From Tetraselmis striata (Eukaryota > Chlorophyta > Chlorodendrophyceae > Chlorodendrales > Chlorodendraceae): a DNA stretch of 64,000 nucleotides. The stretch covers positions 124,001 to 188,000 of the forward strand of contig VCJN01003568.1 in NCBI GenBank assembly GCA_006384855.1. The letters run 5' to 3'. Shown here piece after piece: positions 21,801 to 32,080 of the stretch (positions within the stretch are counted from its first letter, which is position 1; the number at the start of each line of letters is the position of its first letter). The position numbers and the translations under genes were made by a program. The notes below the pieces were generated by a model, which was given only the letters and a program-made list of their open reading frames with translations, was not told where the DNA came from and made no database searches.

Positions 21801-23511
21801 CCGCGCTGCGCCCGTCTCGCCCGCCCGCGCGTGGTCATCCCTCGACAGCCGGCGCAGTGCCTGATCCCTGTCGCGCTTCTCGTTGCCTGCACGGTTAGGA
21901 TGGCGTGCGCCCGCGTTGCCATGGGGCGTGGCCCCGTTGTCGTCCTCATCGGTGTTCGCTTTGTCTGTATGCGGTGTGTCCATGTCTATGTCCAGTGCGG
22001 CCCCGGCAATGGCCAGCATCCGAGGGTACGCGCTGCCCTCCGACTGCGCGTTGCCGTAGGTAAGTGCAAGCCCTTTAACTTCGTCTACGGCAAAGCTGGG
22101 ACGCTCCATGACTGTCCAGTGTGGATGGGCGGGACGGACGGGGCGAGAGACACGAGGGAAAAGATGGTGTTTGCGGGCCCGATGGCGGCGGCGGAACTAG
22201 AAGCGCCGGTCGATTTATTGCGATATCTGATGACAGACCAACGCATCTTGATATTTGTCCGTATGAATCACATCTCTTGTCATGCGTTAGCGTTGTCGAC
22301 GTGGCAGCCCGCGGTGCGCGAACGGTAGATGATGACAAGGATTATCTGATGACGCGATGTCCGTATGATATGCCTCTGAATCACATCTCTTGTCATGCGT
22401 TAGCGTTGTCGACGTGGCAGCCCGCGGTGCGCGAACGGTAGATGATGACAAGGATTATCTGATGACGCGATGTCCGTATGATATGCCTCTAAAGTAATTT
22501 GATTTCATTACTTAAACATGTCGTTACTCGGTCACTGTACTGGTATTGTACCCGTACTCATACTACCCCCGCACCTCGCGCGCGACCCCGCGCCTGATAT
22601 CAGCCATGCCGCGCACCCTCGCAAACCGCTGCTTCTGATCTGAAGACGCGGCGGCATTGGTCCGCCCCCTTGCAGGCTACATGGAACGTTACAACAAGTC
22701 CTTCGCCGTCAAGGCAGTCGCGGACTACGTCAAGGTGCGGGCAACGTGTCACTGTGGCCGGGATCAATCCGTGCGCTCCAGCGGTATGCGTGTGTGCAAT
22801 CTGAGCGAATGCGTCCGTGCTGCATGGAAGGGCCACTGATCCACCGGTCTGGGGCGCGCGACGCCGCAGGTTGCTGAGAAGCACGGGCTGACGCCCTCCG
22901 AGCTGGCGCTTGCGTGGTGCAAGAGCCGCTGGTTCGTGACGTCCACCATCATTGGCGCCACCAGCATGCCGCAGCTCAAGGAGAACATCAACGTGAGCGC
23001 ACGTCCGCCCGCCCGCCCCCTGCCTCCCTTCATCCCAATTCTATTCGCTGCTCCCCCTCCCAGCCTCGCAGCCGTCTCATCCGCACAATCCCACAGCGCA
23101 CCTAATACAAACCAGCAAATGATTATTTGGTGCCAGCATCACGTTTACACTACATGTAACCATGCTTTGGGTCGGCATATAATAATAATTTACCCACACA
23201 CACAGAGATAACGGTTTTATAAGGAAAAATACCAGAATTTAAGAGAATGCACCAGGAATACAACACGGGATATCCGACTCAATGGTTCAAGACAGTTCAT
23301 TGTATTTGTGACCCGTGAACCCAATGAAGTTTCACAGTATGGCGTCACTGATGCGGTGCCTCCGTATTGTCCCCTCACCTTACTCCCTCCATGCCCGCTG
23401 CGATCATCTTCACCCCGTATGCAGGCGTTTGAGATCAACTTGTCACCAGAGTGCATCGAGGATGTGAACGCCGTCTTCAAGCAGTACCGCGACCCATCGA
23501 CGGCACACTAG
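18891..23511 (+). CDS. Aldo/keto reductase, Tas-like, putative plastid form (392 aa)
   Basis: Twelve exons: 18891-19053, 19211-19320, 19524-19628, 19740-19774, 19909-20016, 20361-20478, 20604-20702, 20862-20912, 21032-21152, 22676-22734, 22870-22992, 23425-23511. All phases join and total 1179 nt. It is an NADPH-dependent oxidoreductase with a TIM-barrel fold. The catalytic tetrad is visible: Asp88 (NFLDTAE), Tyr93 (IYPVPP), Lys126 (LATK) and His173 (LLQLHW). 'LGTMTWG' and 'HIGVSNET' are family signatures; 'MYPVPP'-like text points to the Tas subfamily. Residues 1-~45 are Arg/Ala/Ser-rich without acidic residues, like an algal transit peptide. The substrate is unknown. Intron 9 (21153-22675) holds a complete MITE. 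It is convergent with the MORN gene. Confidence 0.95.
21344..22489. mobile_element. Harbinger-like MITE, copy 1 (in reductase intron)
   Basis: The left end GAGGCATATCATACGGACAT continues as a ~45-bp terminal inverted repeat matching the right end. It is flanked by a 3-bp TAA duplication (21341-21343 and 22490-22492). A three-base TWA target site is the hallmark of PIF/Harbinger elements. The second copy is at 47234-48255. This copy has an extra 112-bp tandem duplication at its right end (about 22265-22488), so two successive right TIRs are present. Internal frames are open in several registers but give no transposase motif, so it is non-autonomous. Confidence 0.85.
21443..21540. repeat. 98-bp palindrome inside MITE
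   Basis: A perfect 30-bp-arm hairpin (21463-21526, 4-nt AAAT loop) is extended by outer arms 'ccgctatctgatga' / 'tcatcagatagcgg'. The same structure in copy 2 (about 47333-47430) has a base change in one inner arm. Confidence 0.85.
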
Positions 23512-23953
23512 GTGCGCGATCAGCAGCCGCCCCACGAGAGGCGCTCGTGTACAGAAAAAAGACGGAGCGGAAAGATGGTGATTCTGTGTCACGCCGAGCA
23601 ATAATGGACGCGGCGGCGGGAAGCGGCGGCCTTTTTGTCACTTTGGCACGGCGGATTTTAGATGGAAATATTTACAAATGCAGCCTTTTGGATTATACCT
23701 CCCAAGACACTCAGTGTCTTGGGGGAGACAAGGCGGGAGAGGGGGGGGGGGGGGGGGGGGGGGGAGGGGCGATGGGGGTACACACTCATATGGAAATGCC
23801 GGGGTTATCCAGTTGTATCTCCTTTTGGCACCTCCATCCTTCAATCCCCTCGTCCCTAAACTGTTCCGAGGGGGGCAGTCACGTTTTGGCTGCACAGTCA
23901 TGATGGGAAACGGAGAAGCCACTGCAGCCTTGCAAGAGAGCCGATCCCAGGGC
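23512..23953. other. Convergent 3' region with poly(G) tract
   Basis: Between the stops of the reductase and MORN genes. It holds the hairpin 'ccaagacactcagtgtcttggg' at about 23701-23722, followed by a >20-base G run at about 23740-23764. No gene was found. Confidence 0.5.
23672..23676 (-). terminator. Candidate TGTAA poly(A) signal (minus strand)
   Basis: TGTAA on the minus strand about 280 nt downstream of the MORN gene stop. The assignment is by motif and position only. Confidence 0.3.
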
Positions 23954-25321
23954 TCACATGAGGATGCATGCAGCAGAGCGGTGTGGACGGTCTGCAGTGG
24001 GATCATCCGTCATGTCGCTCCGCACGACGCGCTCGTCGTTCTCCCAATCACCTCGTATCGTGCGGCCGTCCGCAAAGACGTAGGTGCCGTGCCCGTGCTT
24101 TTTGTCGTCCTTCCAGTTGCCGCTGTACACGGCTCCGTCCGCGTAGCTGTACATGCCGTGGCCGTTCTTCTGGCCACGTGACCACTCCCCTTCGTACGTG
24201 TTGCCGTTGGCGTACGTGCACTTGCCGTGCCCGTGGCGCACGTCGTTCTGCCACCCCCCCTCGTACACGTTGCCATTGGGCAAGGTCTCCTTCACACGGC
24301 CGCCCCCGAGTTCCACCAACCCCACCTCGAGCAGCGGCTGGCTCTGCTTGGCCTCCTCCACATACATGCAGATCACGTCCGCATCGGCGGCACTTGTCAA
24401 GTTGGACATCACGCGCGTGGCGGAATACAGGTCCAGCTGCTCGTGCAGCATTGGCGGCAGAAAGATGAGCGGCCAGCGCTCTACCTGCTCCTTGGTGCCG
24501 AACAGTACATGCGGGCGTCGACCCGCCGCCAGCATCGCCCCCAGCGGCTTGCCCTGCAGCGCCCGCACCTTGCGCTTCCATGCATCGTCGCCAGCCTGCG
24601 GCGTGACCGCTGCAAAGGTGGCCTCAATACGACACCAAGGCCGCTCCCAGTAGGCGTTCCGGTCCCCGATCCAGCCGGGCGCCATGTACTCCTCATAGTA
24701 GTTTGTCCACAGGGCTGGGTATGACCAGCGAGCGTGGCTGGGATCATACACTGGGGTGAGGATGATGTCGCAAGAGCCGATGAGGGAGCGCATGCGATCG
24801 CCCAGCTCCTCCGCCGGATTGCCGTCCTGGTTCAGCGACATCCAGTCCATCCACAGCGCCACCCCGAAACCCGGCGGCAGCGAGTGCTTCAGCTTGCCGC
24901 AGGCGAGCTTGACCAGCTCCAGCTTCGGGCTGCCGCTGTCGGGCAGATCGGGGTGAGCTTGCTGCGGATCACGACTGGGACGGAGCCAGCGGTGCGATAG
25001 GAAGATGAAGAGTGTCTTGCTGGCGTCGAAGGAGCTGTATGGGCGGGACGAGCAGGCCGATGCGCCGCGGCGGGGGAACTGCGGCATGCCGTCCAGCTCC
25101 TCCATCGGCATGAACATCCCCTCGGCCGCTGCTGTCGGTACCGAGAGTGGCGGGGTAGAGGTAGCGGCACCCCTCGCCGCTCCCGAGGACACTTCGTCGA
25201 CATGGCTGTCGTTTGATGGCGCCTGCGCGCGTCCAACGACTTCAGTCCGACAGAGCGCAGCTGCCAGCATATAAGAGCGGCCTGAGGCCCTCGGACCGCA
25301 GTTGAGGTAGCAACATGCCAT
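23954..25321 (-). CDS. SHRW/HET-TIR-like domain protein with C-terminal MORN repeats (455 aa)
   Basis: A single open exon with high GC at third positions. Residues ~100-240 hold a compact domain. 'TLFIFLSHRW' (103-112) gives the strand and SHRW motif, 'LWMDWMSLNQDGNP' (156-169) resembles the D-x-x-x-x-N-Q step of HET domains, and 'CDIILTPVYDP' and 'ERPWCRIEATFA' (226-236) follow. This order is that of the broad TIR/HET-type family that includes signalling and incompatibility proteins. Residues ~350-430 carry three clear MORN units (YEGGWQND..., YEGEWSRG..., YSGNWKDD...) and a fourth partial one; MORN repeats commonly bind membrane lipid or cytoskeleton. The N-terminal 100 residues are low-complexity. 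The start at 25321 is the first ATG; an upstream exon cannot be excluded. Enzymatic activity is unknown. Confidence 0.85.
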   Translation of the reverse strand: MACCYLNCGPRASGRSYMLAAALCRTEVVGRAQAPSNDSHVDEVSSGAARGAATSTPPLSVPTAAAEGMFMPMEELDGMPQFPRRGASACSSRPYSSFDASKTLFIFLSHRWLRPSRDPQQAHPDLPDSGSPKLELVKLACGKLKHSLPPGFGVALWMDWMSLNQDGNPAEELGDRMRSLIGSCDIILTPVYDPSHARWSYPALWTNYYEEYMAPGWIGDRNAYWERPWCRIEATFAAVTPQAGDDAWKRKVRALQGKPLGAMLAAGRRPHVLFGTKEQVERWPLIFLPPMLHEQLDLYSATRVMSNLTSAADADVICMYVEEAKQSQPLLEVGLVELGGGRVKETLPNGNVYEGGWQNDVRHGHGKCTYANGNTYEGEWSRGQKNGHGMYSYADGAVYSGNWKDDKKHGHGTYVFADGRTIRGDWENDERVVRSDMTDDPTADRPHRSAACILM

Positions 25322-25733
25322 CAGGGGTGATCGTCCTTCCTCATATAATCCACGCTATATGCGCACTTACCGCCGTGCTGCTCCCTAAAGCGTTCCCCAT
25401 CTGACTACCGTTGCTTGGTCTTCAGCCTTCTCGGCAGGCGCTCCGGTCGGCGACACGGGTCCAGGCGCTGTGAAACTTCGCGCGCCACTGCAAACTGCTG
25501 TGACCCCGACTGCGCGGGCAGGTGCACCAGAGGACGCGGGTGCTGATTCTGGTGACTATTAACGCTAAACGGCGGGTAGTTGAATCTGGCGGTACATATA
25601 TGGGGACGGTAGTAGCGCGCGACGGCATTCGCCGGGCGCCATCGCGGAGGCACGGCACTACACTACGCTTCAAAATTAGTGGTACTCCAAGCGTAGTTGG
25701 CGAGCATTTTTCGAGTATCATCGCATTACCAAA

Positions 25734-26983
25734 ACCCTCCGAGCTGGGGACGCGGGGTGACTTGCATGTAGTGCTGTAATAGATGATTTCCACGATAAGG
25801 TGCTAGCACACAAATACGGTGTTAAGGATTCGTACCCGTACTGGCCCCGGGCAGTAGCTCTTCCCGGGCGCTCCTGAAACGTGCTGCTGGCGCGGCTGCG
25901 CCGCTGCGACGTAGTCGTCATCACCAACTCCTTATCGTGGAAAATCGTCGCTAATTAGTTCGCGGTGCGAAAACTACTGCTTAAATTGTAGAATTCTGAC
26001 GGAAATATGCGGCCTCGCGCGCCGTAAGTAAGAGTTGAAATACGGGTACGTGCTTGCCCCACTGTGAGGAATGCGCTTATGGTGGCAAGGGTCTGTGCTA
26101 CTCCGAGGTTGTGAGGGTGAGAGTATTATGATTACAGTTCCGGCGGGGCGCCGTGCTGATATATCAGCAGGCGCCGGGCAGCCGGCAGGGCGCAGGCGCA
26201 GCCGCTACGAGTGTTGCGCGTGCTACGCGCCTTAATGTGTGCTACTGTTGATTAGGGTTAGTGAGGGTATAGGATATATCCTCACATTCCACCCCGCTCT
26301 GATGAATCTGAGCCAGCAGATTCACGGTGGAAACCTTTGCGGGTGGCTCGCCTTAGCAGCAAAGGCAGGGGCAGCCGGCAGGGCGCAGGCGCAGCCGCTA
26401 CGAGTGTTGCGCGCGCTACGCGCCTTAATGTGTGCTACTGTTGATTAGGGTTAGTGAGGGTATATGATATATCCTCACACCCACCGTGTATATAGAGCTA
26501 GTAGCGCGCTACCATTTGAAACGGCTGCCAGAAGGTGCGCATGCTCATTATAAAAGAAATTCGCCGCCTACACGAGTACGTGCCTTGTGAGAGGTGTAGC
26601 ACTTGTGTAACGCTGATGTACGTGGGCATTATGAGCGGTTGGAAGGCGCGGTGCGGGATCACTCGCGGTACCATGCGAGCACATCTATGGGCAGTCTATT
26701 GCTATAGAGCCATGCCAAAGACTCCTCATGTGCTGCGCGTAGGAATTTTTTTCTGAATATTTGTGATAATGTAAAGTCGAGATAGGCGAATTTCGTGCCT
26801 CGTTTTTACATCTACATACACCTCAATGTACACGGCAAAATCAAATCAATCTAAAATATGGGGGCTGTAGCCAGCATTCCTACCCAACATACCCCTGTAT
26901 TGGGATTAGGGTCACGCGCTTCGATTGCGCGTGAGCACAGACCCTACCAAAAGTAGGGTTTGCCATTAATTTTGAAGCGTAGT
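25734..26983 (+). repeat. Long direct repeat, copy 1 (interrupted by an LTR insertion)
   Basis: From 'aaaaccctccgagctggggacg' to 'gccattaattttgaagcg', this matches 28652-29343 except for the LTR insertion at 26063-26479 and about 175 extra bases near 25770-25950. It contains a short frame (26535-26756) conserved in copy 2. The two copies flank the Tc1/mariner relic as direct repeats. Confidence 0.85.
26063..26479 (-). mobile_element. Truncated minus-strand LTR copy (LTR - internal scrap - partial LTR)
   Basis: 26063-26286 is a full reverse-oriented LTR of the family at 12816-18116. About 75 bp matching that element's last internal bases (PPT side) follow, then a second partial LTR ending at 26479. 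The insertion is flanked by a 5-bp direct duplication CCCAC (26058-26062 and 26480-26484). The uninterrupted site is preserved in the paralogous repeat near 28840. The internal region has been lost. Confidence 0.85.
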
Positions 26984-27017
26984 GAGCAAGGCGAAAATGT
27001 AACATGATTTGGGATGG

Positions 27018-28204
27018 CAGTACTTTGCACAATAGTTTCAAGCTGCGCTTTTGCTAACGATGGCCACAATTTATCATGTATATATGTTGCGCTCTATGTG
27101 ACCGCCCTGCAGCTTGATCACCTTGCGCAAGCGTCTAGGCATCGACTCGACTCGCTTTTTAAAATAATCATGCGGAATTTCAGCTAGCGCCCGTTGGATT
27201 GCAGACTTGAAGCTCGCCATCGTCTTGCACCTCTTGCCCATGAGTTTATCGTCAAGCTCGTTCCATATGTTCTCTATCCAGTTCAGATCCGGAGATTTAG
27301 GCGGAGCTTGAAGCATCGACACTTCGGGTTGATATGTCTACCACTTTAGGGTGGTACCCCTCGCAGTGTGAGCTGAGGCCCATCTTGATAAATTGTGAAG
27401 GGCTGCCCACCAAACATGCGTCGACCTTCAGGGACAAATGTTTTTTCAATGACAACGCCTTTCCACCCTGTCCGCAGCCCTGTCGTACCGCTGGCAAGGT
27501 GTGCCTTGCTTATGCCATGAACACTAGCATGCACCAAGATATAGGTGCACTGTTGGGCCATGGTGTTCCGTGTCCACAGTGACGCGGTGGCGCGGATATT
27601 GATATCGCTTCCTGCCCGTGGACTTGTGCAACACTATGTAATGGAAAACGGTAACCATAACACGCTTCCAATCCACATGTAGGTGTCGATGGCACCACTG
27701 CAACCTTGTAGCCATGTTGCGGATTGTTAGGTGCTGACCCCGTATAAGGCTCATCCACACATTAGGGGCTCTCCCAATCCGTAAAGCATGCTGAACGGTG
27801 CTTTTAGATACCTCTTTCTGTGTTTTGCCACAGTTGTGCAAACGTCTAGCGATTATCTTCGATCCAACTACTTTGGTGCGACCATATGTGATACGCTTCG
27901 CGGCGGTCGTCGCCGCGCCATCTAGCAATCGCTTTCGCCCTTGCCCTTGCTTGTTATCCGGGCCTTCTCCGACTGCATGCCGTTCCGCCTAACATTTTAC
28001 GAAGCGCACATCACGATGCAATTGCCTAGCCTCCGCTGCCACGTCTCCACTGCATGCTTGCATTAATACCGGCACCGCTTCCCGATCAGCTTGGCTGCTC
28101 CGCGGCCTCCGCGCCATCTTACGATATATGTACTCAATAGACAGATACGGCGCTCACGCTGACCGGCGCGTAGCGCAGCTTGAGATAGGGATACTTTGCT
28201 GGGG
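27018..28204 (-). mobile_element. Tc1/mariner-like transposon relic with imperfect TIRs
   Basis: The left end (27018-27049) and right end (28172-28204, reverse complement) share 'TCAAGCTGCGCT' and a roughly matching outer part, giving about 30-bp imperfect TIRs. Flanking TA duplications are not clear. The enclosed transposase is decayed. Confidence 0.5.
27074..28117 (-). pseudogene. Tc1/mariner transposase pseudogene
   Basis: Reading from 28117, an N-terminal helix-turn-helix-like segment with Arg/Asp-rich text ends at an in-frame stop. The frame then resumes with 'SKSTVQHALR' and 'RLQWCHRHLHVDW', typical of the Tc1 middle region. After frameshifts the C terminus reads 'PPKSPDLNWIENIWNEL', the hallmark preceding the last catalytic acidic residue. 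Several stops and shifts mean no active enzyme. Confidence 0.85.
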
Positions 28205-28651
28205 CGGTCGCCCTAAGGCTTATAGTGGTATACCTATAAGGTCATAGCTGGCTTTATAGGAAATAGGCGGCAAATCCAACACAATGCTAACTGCGGTTAG
28301 TGCCCACGAACACATGCCGGCCGTCCAAACAAATCTTCGAACGATGCACGCCATGCATAGGCTAGGTAACAAAGCCAAGGGGGCGCGTGGCACGCGCACA
28401 CGTGACGATGCATGATGCACATGCAACAATAGTCTAAAGTACTGAACATTAACCGATGCCATACATTATATAAAATCACGTTTACTTTAAATTAAAGCGT
28501 TTATTGCTGATCTCCGAAATCAAGTTCCAAAACCAATATGCGCGCATATCTTGCAAGGGAAACAAAACTAGAGCGTGATATTGTACAGGCATGCGTAGCT
28601 AGCATGGATGACGCATTGCGTGGCACTGCGATCGTTGGCAGCACGAAAACC

Positions 28652-29343
28652 CTCCGAGCTGGGGACGCGGGGTGACCTGCCGGTGTTTAGAATTAGTTCG
28701 GGGTGCGAAAACTACTGCTCAAATCGTAGGTTTCTGACGGAAAGATAACCGATCTATGCCGAATTCGGACTTACGGGGTTTTTTAGATGCTCTTACGGCG
28801 CGCGCCTGCGCCGCGCGCCGTAAGAGTTGGATACGTGCTTGCCCCACCGTGTAGAGCTAGTAGCGCGCTACCATGTGAAGCGGTTGCCAGAAGGTGCGCA
28901 TGCTCATTACAAAACAATTCGCCGCCTACACGAGTACGTGCCTCGTGAGAGGTGTGGCACTTGTGTAACGCTGATGTACGTTGGCATTATGAGCGGTTGG
29001 AAGGCGCGATGCGGGATCACTCGCGGTACCATGCGAGCACATCTATGGGCAGTCTATTGCTATAGAGCCATGCCAAAGACTCCTCATGTGCTGCGCGTAG
29101 GAATATTTTTTCTGAATATTTGTGCTAATGTAAACTCGAGATAGGCGAATTTCGTGCCTCGTTTTTACATCTACATACACCTCAATGTACACGGCAAAAT
29201 CAAATCAATCTAAAATATGGGGGCTGTAGCCAGCACTCCTACCCAACATACCCCTGTATTAGGATTGGGGCCACGCGCTTCGATTGCGCGTGAGCACAGA
29301 CCCTACCGAAAGTAGGGTTTGCCATTAATTTTGAAGCGCAGTG
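28652..29343 (+). repeat. Long direct repeat, copy 2 (empty-site copy)
   Basis: Paralogue of 25734-26983 without the LTR insertion. The uninterrupted 'gcttgccccaccgtgtagagctag' at about 28838 shows the pre-insertion site. It contains a conserved frame of about 95 codons (to 29144) with a CxxC pair and 'RAHLWAVYCYRAMPKTPH'. I do not recognise that product. A GC palindrome (ggcgcgcgcctgcgccgcgc) lies at about 28798-28818. Confidence 0.8.
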
Positions 29344-29529
29344 TATGAGATATGGGTACCATGTAGCGCTTGCAGTTTCAATCATGCATTCGAGTCTGGT
29401 TTTGCCAAAAAGAGTGCGGAGGCTGTTTTACACGGAAAAGCGCCATTGTATGGCTAGGAAGGTTCAGCGAAAGTGGAGGGAATGTCGGAGGAGGAGCCCG
29501 CAGGGCGGAGGCGGAAAACGGGAGGGCGC

Positions 29530-29735
29530 TGCCGAAGGCAGCGAGCTGGAAGATGGCAGACGAGCTGCCGGTGGCTGTCCTAAGTAGCTCCCCGGCCGGG
29601 AGCGCAGGGCTCGCGGGCGATGGGGCAGCCCGTACCAAACCCCGATGGGAACGGCTTGACACCACTACAGACCGTACGGGTCGCACTAGGACAGCTTTAA
29701 TCCGTTAGGAAACCCCATAAACACGTTTAGATCAT
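29530..29735 (+). repeat. Direct repeat A, copy 1
   Basis: About 200 bp from 'ccgaaggcagcgagctgg' to 'cacgtttagatcat', repeated at 31625-31801. Copy 1 has about 28 extra bases before 'ccgtacgggtcgcac'. A second 30-bp motif ('tcaatcatgcattcgagtctgg') is repeated at about 29379 and 29740. Confidence 0.85.
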
Positions 29736-31624
29736 TTCAATCATGCATTCGAGTCTGGCTTTGCCAGTTAACACGCGGTTCGTTTACGACTGCGAGCGTA
29801 GGCGGTCGGCAGGCGTGCCGACCAGACGAAGGCGGAAGATGTCTTGAGTTGTAGAAGGGGTCTCGCGCCAAGCAAGAGGTCCTCGATCGAGGCGCAGGCG
29901 CATCAGACGCGGACGGGAGATGTTGACGCCGGCATGACATATGCCGGACGTGTCGCGGAATTAGGGCGCTGTCTCCCAACGGCGCCCCATATCATTGGCC
30001 GCGCGCCGTGGTGGCGTGCGGCACGAGCCGGAACTGCAGGCCAGTAGAAGCAGGGGTAGAAGTGGCCATGTTGTCGACGAGCGCCCAGCAAAGCAGCGGC
30101 ACACACCAGTAGGACGAGTACAGCTGCGCGCACGAGCGCGCGAGCGCGCCGTGTATAGCGCCAGGTGAAGTACTGGTGCGTTGTACCCGATGCGATGGTA
30201 ATTATGTACCTGTACTGGCGATGCACGTTACGAGGGGTGGACACGCAACAACGCGCGATGACAGCGATGTAATGCTGCTGTCATCACCAGCGGTGGTTGT
30301 TTCGCCTCCTTGCGCAAAGAGCGGCTGGGGAAACGCACAACGCTGTGGGGCGCGGGAACGTGGACCGTGTGGTCGTGTCGTACCGGCTCTTAGGTGTGTC
30401 GGGGTAGGTTGTCGGCGACGTCGCAGAAGATCCGCCGACTCGGTAAGCTTTGGGTCTTTCTTCGCGGGGAGCGGTGAGCCGGCCGCCGCTGCTGCACCAG
30501 CGACGGCTGCTGACCACCCCACAAAGCGCAGACTTAGGATGATGCCACGAAACGCAAAAGTCACGTTAGGTGGCGGAGCTGTCCTCCGGCGGGCAGCTCG
30601 TGTTGTCACGCACAGATGCGTTGCCGTGACGTTGGAGGCGGGTTGGCCGGCGTAGAGGCCCTTGTAGCCCATGCCGGCCCGTAACGATGCCAATGATGTC
30701 GGGGCGAGGGTGACGACGAGGCGACCGCTGCTGCTGCACCAGCGACGGCCGCCGAAGTCCCAAACCCAGAGTTGGCCAGGGGTAGTTACGTACACCACGA
30801 GGCGCCAGGCACGCCAGGTGGTAGAGCTGCCCCCCGGCGGGCAGCTGCAGGTTGTCGTGGTCCTTGTGACGACGACGTTGTAGTAGGAGGCGTCGGAGAT
30901 GCATCGGCACGAGCCGCACAAACGCCTCCCACTGCGACCACAGCAAACGTTGCTGAAGCATGATTGGGGCGAGGGCAACGAGCCCTCTCAAAACACCGGC
31001 GCATGAGCGGCACCACCCCCGTAACATACCAATTACGCGAGTAGTTCCGGAAAACCACAGCATGTAACGACCGTTGATGCCACGACGCCCTGCTGCGAGG
31101 ACACGCGGACCGGGTTGCAGTGTCTTGCGGGACAACAAGTGGCCGCCCCGACGACACGGACGTCCTCCTCCGTCCGCGCCGATTTGTTGCGGTAGGCGTA
31201 GTTGTCGTCGTTGACAACCTTGACGAGCAGCGGCCATGGTGCCGAGCGCGTCCACCTCACCTAAACCTCAAGAGTTGACTACTGCGAGAGGGCGCTCCAC
31301 TGCGAGAGCCCCGAAGGCATGTACTGCGACTCGACTTCGGGTGTTGAGGTTTAAACCCCCCCAACGGGGACCCCCCCAGCTCCAATTCCTTGCCGTGCGC
31401 ATCGCTACCCGAAAAACGTCCCAGCTGCAAAGCCAGGGCAAAAATCGGAAAACGACCTCGGGCGCACGAGTAGGGAAAACCACACTACCGAGGGGCTGTC
31501 TGTCGCTGCCTGGTGTTGTAACGCATGTGCGCGCGCGGCACGACGACTCACTACCGGGTGGATGAACCTCGGTGCGGACTTGTTCAGCCTCAGTGACCCT
31601 CGCGCGCACAAGTACGCGAAGCCG
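29736..31624. other. GC-rich segment between direct repeats A
   Basis: About 1.9 kb in which several frames on both strands stay open, including a 258-codon minus frame (30202-30978) rich in Arg, Ser and Thr. None shows consistent codon bias or a recognised domain. Short blocks such as 'ggcgggcagct' and 'gctgctgcaccagcgacggc' recur within it. It may be the interior of an unrecognised non-autonomous element bounded by repeats A. Confidence 0.35.
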
Positions 31625-31801
31625 TTGCCGAAGGCAGCGAGCTGGAAGATGGCAGACGAGCTGCTGGTGGCTGTCCTAAGTAGCTCCCCGGCCGGGAGCG
31701 CAGGGCTCGCGGGCGATGGGGCAGCCCGTACCAAACCCCGTACGGGTCGCACTAGGACAGCTTTAATCCGTTAGGAAACCCCATAAACACGTTTAGATCA
31801 T
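31625..31801 (+). repeat. Direct repeat A, copy 2
   Basis: Near-identical to 29530-29735 apart from a deletion of about 28 bp. Confidence 0.85.
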
Positions 31802-31893
31802 ACCCGGGTCCCAGCCTGGTCCTAGCCCAGCCAGCACTCCGCCCTCCACTGGTATTCGTGCGTACATGTACTGGTGACTACTACCAAATATTT

Positions 31894-32080
31894 GGTGTGA
31901 ATTACAAGAGCAGCCAGCAGTCAAAAATGCTCCGCAAAATAAAGCAGTATACTACATGTAAGGATAAACAAAAGCCACTTAAAAGCCGCCCGCCCGCAAT
32001 CCGAAGGGATGAGGCGGGACAGATGAGTGATGCTCGCCCGGTTAAGTCCGGGCCAAGCGTGCACGTGTGTGTGAGAGGGT
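31894..32080 (+). repeat. Diverged copy of the foldback-arm element
   Basis: Shares 'ggtgtgaattac', 'gatgaggcgggacagatgagtgatgc' and 'gtccgggcca..cgtgcacgtgtgt' with the arms at 404-758, in arm-2 orientation, with an unrelated or diverged middle. Confidence 0.65.

Noticed and set aside
21453..22328. 291-codon frame inside the MITE in the reductase intron
   Set aside because: It begins in the terminal hairpin region, has no recognised domain, and the equivalent frame in copy 2 is broken differently; probably chance in GC-rich sequence.
30202..30978. 258-codon minus-strand frame
   Set aside because: Several frames are open here because of GC content; third positions are not GC-biased in any frame and no domain is visible.
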